The notes under the pieces are model-generated. The model was not told where the DNA came from and made no database searches. It worked only from the letters and a program-made list of their open reading frames with translations. Shown here piece by piece: positions 45,102 to 55,227 of a DNA stretch of 64,000 nucleotides (position 1 is its first letter; every line of letters starts with the position of its first letter). This DNA comes from Coix lacryma-jobi var. lacryma-jobi (Eukaryota; Streptophyta; Magnoliopsida; Poales; Poaceae), in contig CM019825.1 in assembly GCA_009763385.1 (NCBI GenBank), positions 186,001 to 250,000 on the forward strand, given 5' to 3'. Made by a program: the position numbers and the translations under genes.

Positions 45102-46081
45102 TACTATATTTATCTCGCAGGAAAATTGGCACTGAAAGGGATATATATTGACAGCCGTGTCGTCGGATGATCTGTAGCGTTGCTTTGCGTGATGGACACG
45201 TCGAAATCAAAAGAGAAAAAAAAATTGGAGTGATGGTAGCTGCAGCACGTGCTAAACTTGTAATAGATGTCCTATTGAGCTTGACCTGTTGATAAAACTG
45301 CATGCTGCCTCCTACTACTAGAGAACAGCTCAGCACCAATAATTTAATTACCAGCGGGAAAATTAACTTGGCGCAAATAATTTGGCACATGATAGAGGGG
45401 GGAGAGAGAGTGTGTGTGTGTGATTACACTGTTTTTTTGTGTTTGTTCAGCTTTTAGCCCTCTGGAAAAAGTGTCACCAGTAATCTACTTTGAGCAGTGT
45501 TTCCAAAGAAAACAAACTGCGCATGCATGCCCTGGGTGGTCCTTGTGTTTTGGCTACTGTGCACCCAGGAGTAGTAACCATCTGATACCTCCCTATATTT
45601 TCAAAACAAAAAAATAATGAAGAACTTCCTCATCATCATCAAAAAAAATAATGAAGAACTTCCTCATCATCATCAGGGCATGTACAACTCACAGACGGGA
45701 GTTGTCTCCAAGAGTCTTGAATCTAACGTACAGACGCTTAAAAAGACAGGTCATACAATGGACTGTCTCTTTGATGGTCTACAACTAATTAATACTTTTG
45801 CATATAGCTAAGATTAATTGTGAATGTCATTCTGTATACCAGTATGTTTGTATTTGATAGAAAACGATCAAAGTATAAACAATATGGACATGAAACATGC
45901 TTATAGCAGAAAATAAAAATTAAGAACGTATAGAAACTTGCTTGTTCGCAGCTCATACAAACATGCTCATAGCAGCAAAATGAAAATTAAGTTTACAGAA
46001 ACATGCTCAGAATTGCAAACAGCGTGCGATTCTCTACAAATAATGTGTTCCTCAACTTATTCTCAACCGGCCATGTGAACT
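45102..46081. other. Intergenic DNA with a 34-bp tandem duplication
   Basis: No gene was recognised upstream of the candidate minus-strand gene end. The segment ATGAAGAACTTCCTCATCAT is repeated with a 34-bp period at 45608-45675. Confidence 0.6.
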
Positions 46082-47116
46082 TCAAAGCACTGCAACAAGA
46101 AATGCAAAATAATGCCGAAATTTAGAATAAGGTAATAATGCAGCCAACAGAAATTCACATATTTATAGCAATATATTAGAGTTGATACAGAGAAGGTAAA
46201 AGCAGCTAATCAGCTATGATCATGTATACAGTTCTACTAAACTTATGTATAAGTGTGTACAGTTCTATTAAACTTATATTTTATTGGTCTTATCTGAGAA
46301 CAATATGCATCAAAGAGGAATATATAGGATACATAATCTACAGTGCCCTGTTGATAATAATGGGCTTGTGCAGTATGTCCACCTGATTTATCTCAGTAAA
46401 AATCATGAGGCGACTGTGGACTCAACTATCCAGGTAGCAACTGAACTCAACTATCTCCCAGATTTAGCATAAAAGCCTACTAGTTTTGTTAACTGTAAAT
46501 TATCTTATTATTGCAAATACAGTTCAGATATGGTTTTAACAAAATATAGTTCAACTAAAAGTATCTTGTCGTTAACAAAGTAGACTGCTACTATTGCTCA
46601 TTTTGCTTGAGAGTGACAGCCTGCATCTACTGCTCATTTTGCTTAGCTTGACATTAACATCCTGCATCTATTTCTGAACTTAGAGCCATCTCAAGGAAAG
46701 TTATTCACAGTTTCCTATCTCAATTTCTATAATACTAGTTTGTTCAGGCTCCTGAATCAAAAAGACCATGTGCCTAAACAGAAGCAAATACTTTTCCCTG
46801 AACTAACCACATCCATTGAGATTTGGCCTTATGGAAGAACTACGAATCACCAGAGTAAAAGGATTCCAGAATCATTACCTTCCGTGACTCCGTGAGGCAA
46901 GCACCGGAGCGGATCTTGCATTGTGAGTGAATGGACCAGCTGCAGCTCGCAGTTCAGGACTTGAGCATAATAGTCTAGATTCACTCTGTTGCTATTGTTG
47001 AGGGCCCGAGCGCCCTGGTCCGTATTCGTTGGGCCATAGCCAAATCCAGCGAAGACAGCCCCTGCACCATATTCTTGTGATGGAGGTCTCCGACCGGTTG
47101 GGGAGCCGGTGAACTG

Positions 47117-47625
47117 TGTTAGATCCAATCGGATCTCTTAGTGTTAATAGGCTCGGGATTAGGTTAAACAGTGAATGAACAAATGCTTAATGTGTAAGAC
47201 AGTGAAATTAAAGAACAGTAGGATTAGAGAATCGACCATCTCCGGTGGGCTTGGAACTTGATCCGGCGTCCGCCATAGGTTTCTCTCCTCCTTCTTGCGG
47301 GTCCGGATGAGGAGGAAGAAGCTGGCGTGGGGAGGCGCTCGGTGCAGTGAAGGTCGAGCGGTTGGAGTCGACGCAGCGGCGGCGGAGGGGGGCTTCCCGT
47401 CACTGGCTGCGAGACCCTAGATCGGATTAGGGTTGGGGAATGTCGGTGGGGTGGCTAGCGGCTCGACGAACCTCGTGTCTTGTGCCTTGGCCCCCACCTC
47501 CCTTTTATATCCCGCAGTGTGACAGGGGCCCTCCAACCATTAATGGGTTGGGCTCCCCGATCAGGAGCGGATCAAGTTAGATAAAGGGCCGTTGGGCCCA
47601 GTAACTAGGGAGATCAATACTAACA
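47117..47625 (-). repeat. Copia 3' LTR
   Basis: It matches 53343-53851 at a constant offset of 6,226. The minus strand contains GATATAAAAGG (TATA box, about 47513-47521). Confidence 0.95.
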
Positions 47626-47640
47626 TTCTCCCCCTTGATC
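47626..47640 (-). other. Copia polypurine tract
   Basis: The minus strand reads ATCAAGGGGGAGAA directly before the 3' LTR. This is a classic plus-strand primer. Confidence 0.85.
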
Positions 47641-47818
47641 TCCTAATAACTTATCTTATTCTTATCTTAAATACTCAACTTATATGGCTCTATTCCATTA
47701 TAAAGAAAAGCGTCGAGCGCGTCTCGTCGTCACAACCAAGCGTCGTTGGACTTGACGGCTACAATACATCTCTCTAATTTGAAACAGAGTTCTAACTTGG
47801 GCCCTAAGTGTTCAGGAA

Positions 47819-50800
47819 TCATAGGCTTTCCCTTAACCCCATGCCGGCTACGTGTCTTCTAAACACGTTGGGTGGTAAGCCTTTTGTCAACGGATCCGCT
47901 AGCATCTTATCTGTACTTATATGCTCAAGACTAATGACATGATCCCGAACTTTTTCTTTCACAACATAGTACTTAATGTCAATGTGTTTGGCAGCACCAC
48001 TTGACCTATTGTTGTGAGCATATTCAACTGCAGGATTATTGTCGCAGTATAACTTAAATGGTTTCTGAATGTTGTCTACCACTGCTAATCCGGGTAAGAA
48101 TTTCTTAAGCCAGTTCACCTGCCCCGAGGCCTCATAACATGCTACAAACTCCGCATACATTGTGGATGATGTAACGAGAGTTTGTTTGGAGCTTTTCCAC
48201 GATATAGCCCCACCTGCAAGGGTGAAAATATAACCCGAAGTGGATTTTCTTTCCTCCCCCGCATAATCTGAATCTGAGAACCCTACAATCTCAAGGGAAT
48301 CTGATCTCTTATAGGTTAGCATGAAGCCTTTTGTGCCCTGCAAATAACGCAAGACTTTCTTTACTAATTTCCAGTGCTCTATGCCTGGATTTTTCTGATA
48401 TCTGCCAAGTAACCTGGTAACAAAGGCTATGTCAGGGCGAGTACAAATTTGAGCATATTGTAAACTTCCGACAGCGGATGCGTAAGGAACTAATCTCATT
48501 TGCTCGAGCTCTATCTGATTCTTGGGGCACTGATGTTCCCCATACTTATCGCCCTTGACTATGGGTGCAGGTGACGGGCTGCACTTATGCATACTATATT
48601 TCTTAAGAATCTTATCTATGTATGCATTCTGAGACAAGCCTAATACCCCTCTGCTTCTATCACGGTGAATCTCTATCCCCAGAACAAAAGAGGCCTCACC
48701 GAGATCCTTCATATCAAAATGTGAGGATAAGAACTTCTTTGTTTCCATTAGCAGACCGACATCATTGCTTGCCAGCAAAATATCGTCCACATATAGAACC
48801 AAGAAGATGAACTTACTATTCTTAAACTTTGTGTACACACAGTTATCCTCAACATTAGCTTTAAACCCAAAACGTCTTATGGTGTTATCAAACTTCAAGT
48901 ACCACTGTCTCGAAGCTTGTTTCAACCCATAAATAGACTTTCTTAGGCGACATCCCATTTCTTCTTTTCCTTCCACAACAAAACCTTTCGGTTGTGCCAT
49001 GTAAACATCTTCTTCTAGATCCCCATTAAGGAATGCCGTCTTAACATCCATTTGATGCAACTCTAAGTCATAATGTGCCACTAACGCCATTATAATTCTA
49101 AAAGAATCCTTACATGAGACAGGAGAAAAAGTCTCATTGTAATCAATTCCTTCTCTTTGGGTAAAACCCTTTGCCACGAGTCGCGCCTTATATCTCTCAA
49201 TGTTCCCTTGGGAGTCACATTTGGTTTTGTAGACCCATTTACAGCCTACTGTCTTGGCTCCTTTAGGAATTTCCACTAAATCCCAAACATTGTTGGAATC
49301 CATGGATCTTAGCTCATCTTTCATGGCTTCTAACCACTTATCTGAGTGCTCGCTTCTCATGGCTTGTTCATATGTAGTGGGATCATCCTCCATATGAAAC
49401 TCTTCGGCCTCATAGACTTCATAATCATCTGAGATAGCTGATCTTCTAACTCTATGTGACCTTCTAATGTTCTCAGTATTTGGCGCCATTTGGGGCTGTT
49501 GTTGTTCTTCCCCATGCACGACAGGTAGTTCTAATGGCTCCTGAAGGACAGGTTCCAGATTTTCTGTCGGCAAGGGAGGCTCAACAACAGGCGCTGGCAC
49601 TACAGTGCTTGACACCGTTGGCACAGCAACAACAGGTAGCATGAAGTATGGTTCCTGAAACATTGGAGTAGGGGCGTGAACCCGTTTTTCCTCTAAGTTA
49701 ACTTCTTGAACCACCTTGCTCCCCCTGATCACATCATGTTCTAAAAACTCAGCATGTCTTGTCTCTACAAACTTTGTATGCCTGTCAGGGCAATAAAAGC
49801 GGTAGCCTTTTGATCTGTCTGGGTAGCCAATAAAATGGCAACTAACAGTCTTAGGATCTAATTTTCCTGAATTTGGGTTAAAGACTTTAGCCTCAGCTGG
49901 ACAGCCCCACACCCTTAAATGATTAAGTGAGGGTACTCTGTCTGTCCATAACTCATACGGTGTTTTAGGCACCGACTTACTGGGTACACGATTAAGGATA
50001 TGAATGGCGGTTTTTAACGCCTCCATCCACAGACTTATCGGTAAAGTGGAGTAACTGACCATGCTTCTTACCATATCCATCAGGGTACGGTTTCTTCTTT
50101 CAGCCACTCCATTTTGCTGAGGTTCTCCTGGCATTGAATACTGAGCAACTATGCCATGCTCCTGAAGGAACTTTGCAAAAGGTCCTGGAACTTGACCATA
50201 CGGGGTATGTCGCCCATAGTATTCTCCACCACGATCTGATCTTACTATCTTAATTTTCTTGTTGTGTTGATTTTCTACTTCTGCCTTAAATATCTTAAAC
50301 TTATCTAAAGCTTCTGATCTTTCTTTAATCGGATAGATGTAGCCATAACGCGAGTAGTCATCAGTGAATGTTATAAACGAGTCATAACCATCCACACTCA
50401 TGACGGGAAACGGTCCACATATGTCAGTGTGGATTATTTCTAAAGTCCCCGCACTGCGTTTGGCATTTTTCTTAATTTTCTTAACGTACTTACCTTTAAT
50501 GCAATCAACACATTGGTCTAATTCTGATAGTTCTAATGGCGGAAGAATTTCAGTTTTGACTAATCTATCAATTCTCCCCCTCGAAATGTGGCCTAATCTA
50601 CAATGCCACAATTTCGAAGAGTCAACCTGAATATTCTTTCGCTTTTTACTTACATTCATAGACGAGGAAGCAATCTTATTCTCAGAACTTATAACATTAA
50701 CATTCTCAGAGATGGATAACAAATAAAGTTTGTCTTGTCGGAAGGCAAGACCAACACACTGATTATTAAAAAATATCTTACACTTGCCATCTCCAAAATG

Positions 50801-51973
50801 ACAAGCTAATCCATCATCATCTAACTTAGACACACTTATTAAGTTTCGATGCAAAGAAGGAACATAGAGTACATCATGAAGCCTAAGTACAAAACCATTT
50901 ACTAATTCTAATGATACGTCTCCAATGGCTTGGACGTCGGCTTGTACTCCATTAGCCACCTTAATGGTTCTTTCTCCTCTTTGCAGGATCTTCCTCGTAG
51001 CGAATCCCTGAAAAGAATTAGCAACATGAGTAGTTGCACCTGAATCAACCCACCATGTGGATTTGTCATAACTTAGAAACAAGGATTCATCTACAAATGT
51101 AATAATATCCTCACCATTCTTACTCAGGAACTTCAGGAACCCAGGACAATCTTTCATCCAATGGCCCCTTTCCTTGCAATACATGCACTGATCTTTGTCT
51201 ACAGTGATCTTCTTTCCCTGCTGGGACTGAGACTGAGCTGGGAACTGAGGCTGAGGAGGGAACTGAGGCTGAGGTTGGAACTGAGGTGCCTTTCCCTTGG
51301 CATTAGCATTAGAGGATGAGCTGCCATCCCACTTTGGTTTCCCTTGTGGTTTAGCATTCTTATTAAAAAACTTTCTCTTATTATCCTTCACATAGAGAGC
51401 AGAGTCCCCACGTGAATCCTTAATGCGCTCTTCCTCTTGAACGCACATACTAATGAGCTTGTCCATGTTCCAGTCATCAGGCAACATGTCATAGTTGACA
51501 CTAAAAGTGTCAAACTCACTTGGCAGTGAGGCAAAGATCATGTGAATGACAAAAGGATCAGGTAACTTAATTTTCATGGACTCAAGCTTAGCAGCTATGG
51601 TGCTCATTCTTAGTATGTGGTCTCTAACGCCACCACCATTGTATTTCTTATTGCAAAGCTCTTTGATAAGAGCACTTGCCTGAGACTTAGTAGTTGCATG
51701 GAACTGATTCTTAACATGATCTAAATACTCAGCAATGGTGGGTGTCTCAGGGATGGACCCTCTGATAGGCTCTGAAATAGTAGCCTTAGCTAAAGTGAGA
51801 CATTTCTTATTGGAACTGTCCCATTGCCTTTTCTCAAGGTCATAGGACATCCTCTTATCAGCATGATCCCTTTTGTGTGTCGCAAAAGCGGCATCTTCCT
51901 CATTCTCCTCTCTCACAGGCTCCTCTGGAGCAACGGGACACGGTGATGAGAGAGCAAGGTCATTGTTCGTCAT
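47819..51973 (-). CDS. Copia gag-pol polyprotein (gag, protease, integrase, RT, RNase H)
   Basis: The frame is open from ATG 51973 (MTNNDLALSSP) to 47819, 1,384 residues. Gag (UBN2-like) is followed by a CCHC knuckle CMYCKERGHWMKDC near residue 262, a protease DSGATTHV near 306, an integrase zinc region (HCRLGHIS, then CVDC) and core (HTDICGPF, FTDDYSRYGYIY, RSDRGGEY, QQNGVAERRNRT). RT has KWVYKTKCDSQG, QMDVKTAFLNGDL and YVDD at residue 1061 (48782-48793). RNase H has SDSDYAG, ISWKSSKQ and CDNNPAVEYA. Gag homology extends upstream in frame (NWIAQIPPLTGNNYKKWRE) to 52056. There a TTTTCAG acceptor suggests a spliced leader supplies the true start. No premature stop or frameshift was seen. Confidence 0.95.
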   Translation of the reverse strand: MTNNDLALSSPCPVAPEEPVREENEEDAAFATHKRDHADKRMSYDLEKRQWDSSNKKCLTLAKATISEPIRGSIPETPTIAEYLDHVKNQFHATTKSQASALIKELCNKKYNGGGVRDHILRMSTIAAKLESMKIKLPDPFVIHMIFASLPSEFDTFSVNYDMLPDDWNMDKLISMCVQEEERIKDSRGDSALYVKDNKRKFFNKNAKPQGKPKWDGSSSSNANAKGKAPQFQPQPQFPPQPQFPAQSQSQQGKKITVDKDQCMYCKERGHWMKDCPGFLKFLSKNGEDIITFVDESLFLSYDKSTWWVDSGATTHVANSFQGFATRKILQRGERTIKVANGVQADVQAIGDVSLELVNGFVLRLHDVLYVPSLHRNLISVSKLDDDGLACHFGDGKCKIFFNNQCVGLAFRQDKLYLLSISENVNVISSENKIASSSMNVSKKRKNIQVDSSKLWHCRLGHISRGRIDRLVKTEILPPLELSELDQCVDCIKGKYVKKIKKNAKRSAGTLEIIHTDICGPFPVMSVDGYDSFITFTDDYSRYGYIYPIKERSEALDKFKIFKAEVENQHNKKIKIVRSDRGGEYYGRHTPYGQVPGPFAKFLQEHGIVAQYSMPGEPQQNGVAERRNRTLMDMVRSMVSYSTLPISLWMEALKTAIHILNRVPSKSVPKTPYELWTDRVPSLNHLRVWGCPAEAKVFNPNSGKLDPKTVSCHFIGYPDRSKGYRFYCPDRHTKFVETRHAEFLEHDVIRGSKVVQEVNLEEKRVHAPTPMFQEPYFMLPVVAVPTVSSTVVPAPVVEPPLPTENLEPVLQEPLELPVVHGEEQQQPQMAPNTENIRRSHRVRRSAISDDYEVYEAEEFHMEDDPTTYEQAMRSEHSDKWLEAMKDELRSMDSNNVWDLVEIPKGAKTVGCKWVYKTKCDSQGNIERYKARLVAKGFTQREGIDYNETFSPVSCKDSFRIIMALVAHYDLELHQMDVKTAFLNGDLEEDVYMAQPKGFVVEGKEEMGCRLRKSIYGLKQASRQWYLKFDNTIRRFGFKANVEDNCVYTKFKNSKFIFLVLYVDDILLASNDVGLLMETKKFLSSHFDMKDLGEASFVLGIEIHRDRSRGVLGLSQNAYIDKILKKYSMHKCSPSPAPIVKGDKYGEHQCPKNQIELEQMRLVPYASAVGSLQYAQICTRPDIAFVTRLLGRYQKNPGIEHWKLVKKVLRYLQGTKGFMLTYKRSDSLEIVGFSDSDYAGEERKSTSGYIFTLAGGAISWKSSKQTLVTSSTMYAEFVACYEASGQVNWLKKFLPGLAVVDNIQKPFKLYCDNNPAVEYAHNNRSSGAAKHIDIKYYVVKEKVRDHVISLEHISTDKMLADPLTKGLPPNVFRRHVAGMGLRESL

Positions 51974-52056
51974 GACCAAGGCTAACTCAAGCTGCTCGCG
52001 CCACTTCTTATAGTTGTTCCCAGTCAGAGGTGGAATCTGAGCGATCCAGTTGATTC

Positions 52057-53326
52057 CTGAAAACCATTGACAGAATAGTGAGATTCTTTAACACAAATAA
52101 TATCTTATCCATAAAAATTGCATGTTTTAAAACAACGTTGGTCAGTATTAAAACATACAATTCCTTCTGCATTATTTCTATATCACCGTTGGGCAGAAAA
52201 TAAAAATAATGCATAAAACTGATGAAGCTAAAACATTTATAATATTGATATAATCAACGTTGGTCAGAATATAACAATATTACAAATTTTCTGAATTTCT
52301 AAATTGTTGCAACAATTAAATTCTCCCGTTGGTTCGAATTTAATTAAAGAACAAAAAATAAACTTTGCAGCGGAAAACGTGACTGAATAAACTTAACCTT
52401 ATTTTCTGATATTCTCTGAAAATTTATCCCGTTGGTTCAAAATTTACAGAGATTTTAACTGAAACTGAAAATTGTCTGAAATTGAGAAAAACATTTGTCT
52501 TAATCGAACGGGCCACCAGGGAGGAAAACGGCCCACGTTGGCCTTTCCCACGCCCTGGCCAGCGCTCCTGCCTGGGCCGCGCGGCCTGCAATGCGCGCGC
52601 GGGGCGCCCCGCTCGCCTGGGCCGACACGGCCCGCTCCGCGGCCTGCCCCGCTTGAGCCGGATCTGGCCCGGCCGATCCCGGCCGCTCATTCTGATCGAA
52701 CGGCCGAGCGCCGAGATCGGGAGATGAAAACTCCCGGCCTCCGCTCCCCGAACCCTAAACTCACTTTTTCTCCTTCTCCAGCCGCCGTGACAAGCCGAGA
52801 GAGAGAGAGATGGCGATGGTGATGCCGTGGTCACCCCGGAGCCGGCCGCCGTCCACCGGCGACAAGCCTCTTTCTCCCCCGATACTCTCTGCCATATGGC
52901 CACCACCGGCTCCATGAAGACAACGCTAACGACGCCGCCGTGGTGCCCCTCGCCGGCGCACGCGTGCGGCCGGAGCCGCGCGCGGTGCCGTCGAGTAGCA
53001 CTGCGGTGGTGTTCTTAAGGCCCGAGATGGAGCTCACCGCGAGCCAGTGAGTCCTCACCCCGGTGACGGCGGCGCGGAGCCCAATCCAGTGAGGTTGGTA
53101 CCCTACTCCCGCCGATCTGCTTAGGGAGCATCTGATTCTATCCCCTTCTGAGTGCTTAGGTTAGGGTTAGTTTTTGTCTGGCCCGGGACGAAACTCATGG
53201 CATGTCGCTCGGCGGCCAAACAAAATCCCGATCTGAGTGTTTTCTTATTCTGAAATCCCGATCTGAGTGCTTAGGGTTCTTAGATCATTTCTTAGTCTAA
53301 AATCCCGATCTATTTCTGAGAGGCTT
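52057..53326 (-). other. Copia 5' leader, long, with short repeats
   Basis: The untranslated leader is about 1.3 kb. On the + strand CGTTGGTCAG or CGTTGGTTC words recur about every 50-60 bp at 52134-52440. AAATCCCGATCT recurs four times at 53225-53315. The middle (52500-53090) is GC-rich without recognisable coding. Long frames here on either strand are likely composition effects. Confidence 0.65.
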
Positions 53327-53341
53327 AGTCCTCTGATACCA
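53327..53341 (-). other. Copia primer-binding site (initiator tRNA-Met type)
   Basis: The minus strand immediately inside the 5' LTR reads TGGTATCAGAGG, which matches the TGGTATCAGAGC-type site used by most plant Copia elements with initiator methionine tRNA. Confidence 0.88.
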
Positions 53342-53342
53342 T

Positions 53343-53851
53343 TGTTAGATCCAATCGGATCTCTTAGTGTTAATAGGCTCGGGATTAGGTTAAACAGTGA
53401 ATGAACAAATGCTTAATGTGTAAGACAGTGAAATTAAAGAACAGTAGGATTAGAGAATCGACCATCTCCGGTGGGCTTGGAACTTGATCCGGCGTCCGCC
53501 ATAGGTTTCTCTCCTCCTTCTTGCGGGTCCGGATGAGGAGGAAGAAGCTGGCGTGGGGAGGCGCTCGGTGCAGTGAAGGTCGAGCGGTTGGAGTCGACGC
53601 AGCGGCGACGGAGGGGGGCTTCCCGTCACTGGCTGCGAGACCCTAGATCGGATTAGGGTTGGGGAATGTCGGTGGGGTGGCTAGCGGCTCGACGAACCTC
53701 GTGTCTTGTGCCTTGGCCCCCACCTCCCTTTTATATCCCGCAGTGTGACAGGGGCCCTCCAACCATTAATGGGTTGGGCTCCCCGATCAGGAGCGGATCA
53801 AGTTAGATAAAGGGCCGTTGGGCCCAGTAACTAGGGAGATCAATACTAACA
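53343..53851 (-). repeat. Copia 5' LTR
   Basis: This LTR drives the element. The TATA box copy GATATAAAAGG is at about 53739-53747 on the minus strand. Confidence 0.95.
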
Positions 53852-54022
53852 AACTGCAGCTCGCCGTCGGTGGAGGAAAGTGGCGCAGCCGGGTTCTGTG
53901 CAGGGAGGGAGATGACGGTGGAGAAGAAGATTGACGCGCGGTAACAATTGGTGCCTATCGTCGAACCTTACCGCAACATAGGGTGCACGCCGCCGCAGCG
54001 CAACTCCGTCGAGCTGCGTCAT

Positions 54023-54433
54023 CCCGCGCGCCGCTCCTCCGCCCCTTCCGCGACTGTGGATTCCGGCGCGCAAGTCGCAACATCATCCTGCGCGCGTCCA
54101 AACCCAAAATCCGCACACGTCCGCGCGGGATCCAGACGTCGTCGACACAAGAAGACGAGTCGTACAACGCAACTGCTCGCGGCGCTTGGGCCTCGGAGCA
54201 CGAGCTCCCCTCGTCGTCTCGCGAGACGACGGGAAGACCGTCTCCAAGCCAAAACGAGGTGATTTTTGTAAAAACGCAAAGACAGAGACGAGCCGAGACG
54301 ACCCGTTGTACATGCCCTCAACATGTAAGTTATATATTACGCAGCTCCAGGCTGATCGATACTTAATTATAAAACCGAACCTCTCTCCTTTGCATGCCAA
54401 AAACCTACTGATGCGAATGTATACTACTCTCCG
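54023..54433. other. Upstream region of the disrupted minus-strand frame
   Basis: The GC-rich DNA from 54023 to about 54300 would be promoter or leader of the minus-strand candidate gene. No TATA box stands out. Confidence 0.4.
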
Positions 54434-54435
54434 TA

Positions 54436-54666
54436 CTCCCTCCGTCCCAAAATAGATGTCATTCTCACTTGGCGAGAAATAAATGTTGACAATTATATAT
54501 TAAAATATATAAATATTTATACTAAGCAATTAGTATCATCGGAAAGATTTTGAAGTCTAGATTTTAACAAATTTATTTGAAGATATAAACATTACACATA
54601 TTTTATATAAATTGAGTCAAATTTGTGGCATGAAAACCCAAAACGACTTCTTTTTTGGATGGAGGG
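54436..54666. repeat. Stowaway MITE
   Basis: CTCCCTCCGTCCCAAAATAG at the left and TTTTTTGGATGGAGGG at the right are flanked by TA (54434-54435 and 54667-54668). Inner arms include ATGTCATT and AACGACTT words. Confidence 0.8.
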
Positions 54667-54925
54667 TAGCAGGCACAGCAGCTAGCCAGGGGCCATGCAT
54701 AAACTAGCTAGCTTTCCCCAGCTAGCACACTTGCCCTATTATTTGTCTTTGGATGGGCCCCTCGATCGCAGCATCTTGCATCCTGGTCATCCCATTGGGC
54801 ATTGGCCAGTACTGTAATTGTCATGCACAGGGTGCTGATTAGTCGCGCGCGAAAATACAAGCAACTCGAGCGCTTTGATGCTTGCTTTTTCTCCCTCGCC
54901 TGTTTGTGTTCCTTCTTCTTCTATA

Positions 54926-55154
54926 CTCCCTCCATCCATTTATCGAAGTCATTTTAGGGCCATGCGCAGTGACCAAGGAGGAATTAATTTGACCAGTAAG
55001 AGGAGCTGCATGTAAACAGTCGCATTAATTGGGCCAGTGAGAGGAGCTGCATGCGCTTAAAATAAGGTGAAAATTGTGGTCCCTGACTTAGATGACTCCA
55101 ATTTTTGGAGAATTTTTTTTCGGTAAGATAACTCCGATAAATGGATGGAGGGAG
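54926..55154. repeat. Stowaway MITE
   Basis: CTCCCTCCATCCATTTATCG and the right end CGATAAATGGATGGAGGGAG are perfect inverted copies over 20 bp, with TA at both sides (54924-54925 and 55155-55156). Confidence 0.9.
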
Positions 55155-55227
55155 TACTACAGTACGTTCGCTTTTTCTCTCCGATAAATGGATGGAGGGA
55201 GTATTACAGTACGTTCGCTTTTTCTCT
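55134..55227. repeat. 47-bp tandem duplication spanning a MITE end
   Basis: The unit starting CCGATAAATGGATGGAGGGA is present at 55134-55180 and 55181-55227 with one mismatch (TACTAC against TATTAC). It joins the Stowaway right end to its flank, so the duplication happened after insertion. Confidence 0.92.

Larger units (their letters stand above)
47117..53851 (-). mobile_element. Complete Copia LTR retrotransposon, apparently intact
   Basis: Two 509-bp LTRs (47117-47625 and 53343-53851) begin TGTTAGATCC and end CTAACA. They differ at one position seen by eye (G in AGCGGCGGCGG at the left against A at the right). A perfect 5-bp duplication AACTG flanks the element (47112-47116 and 53852-53856). 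The minus strand next to the right LTR has a tRNA-iMet-type primer site, and next to the left LTR a CAAGGGGGAGAA polypurine tract. A single open polyprotein fills the interior. Everything needed for transposition appears present, which makes it the youngest and the most likely active element here. Confidence 0.97.
46082..54022 (-). pseudogene. Small unrecognised three-exon reading frame disrupted by the Copia insertion
   Basis: On the minus strand ATG 54022 (MTQLDGVALRRRAPYVA) runs to a GTAAGG donor after 53972. A 76-bp intron with a strong pyrimidine tract ends in CAG at 53896. Exon 2 starts at 53895 (NPAAPLSSTDGELQ) and is cut by the Copia at 53852. It resumes in phase at 47111 once one AACTG is removed (FTGSPTGRRPPSQEYGAG, then FAGFGYGPTNTDQGARALNN). 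It ends at 46879 before GTAATG. A third exon is plausible after TTTCTTGTTGCAG at 46090, ending at TGA 46084-46082. The product would be about 111 residues. No family is recognised. Phase retention across the intron and the insertion is the main support; expression evidence is lacking. Confidence 0.42.

Noticed and set aside
46284..46472. Plus-strand frame with protein-like text near the Copia
   Set aside because: Only 62 codons, no recognised family, and no splice partners. It lies antisense in the intron of the candidate minus-strand gene.
52424..52915. Open frames in the GC-rich Copia leader, both strands
   Set aside because: Composition-driven. Their position between primer site and gag marks them as leader, with no family motifs.
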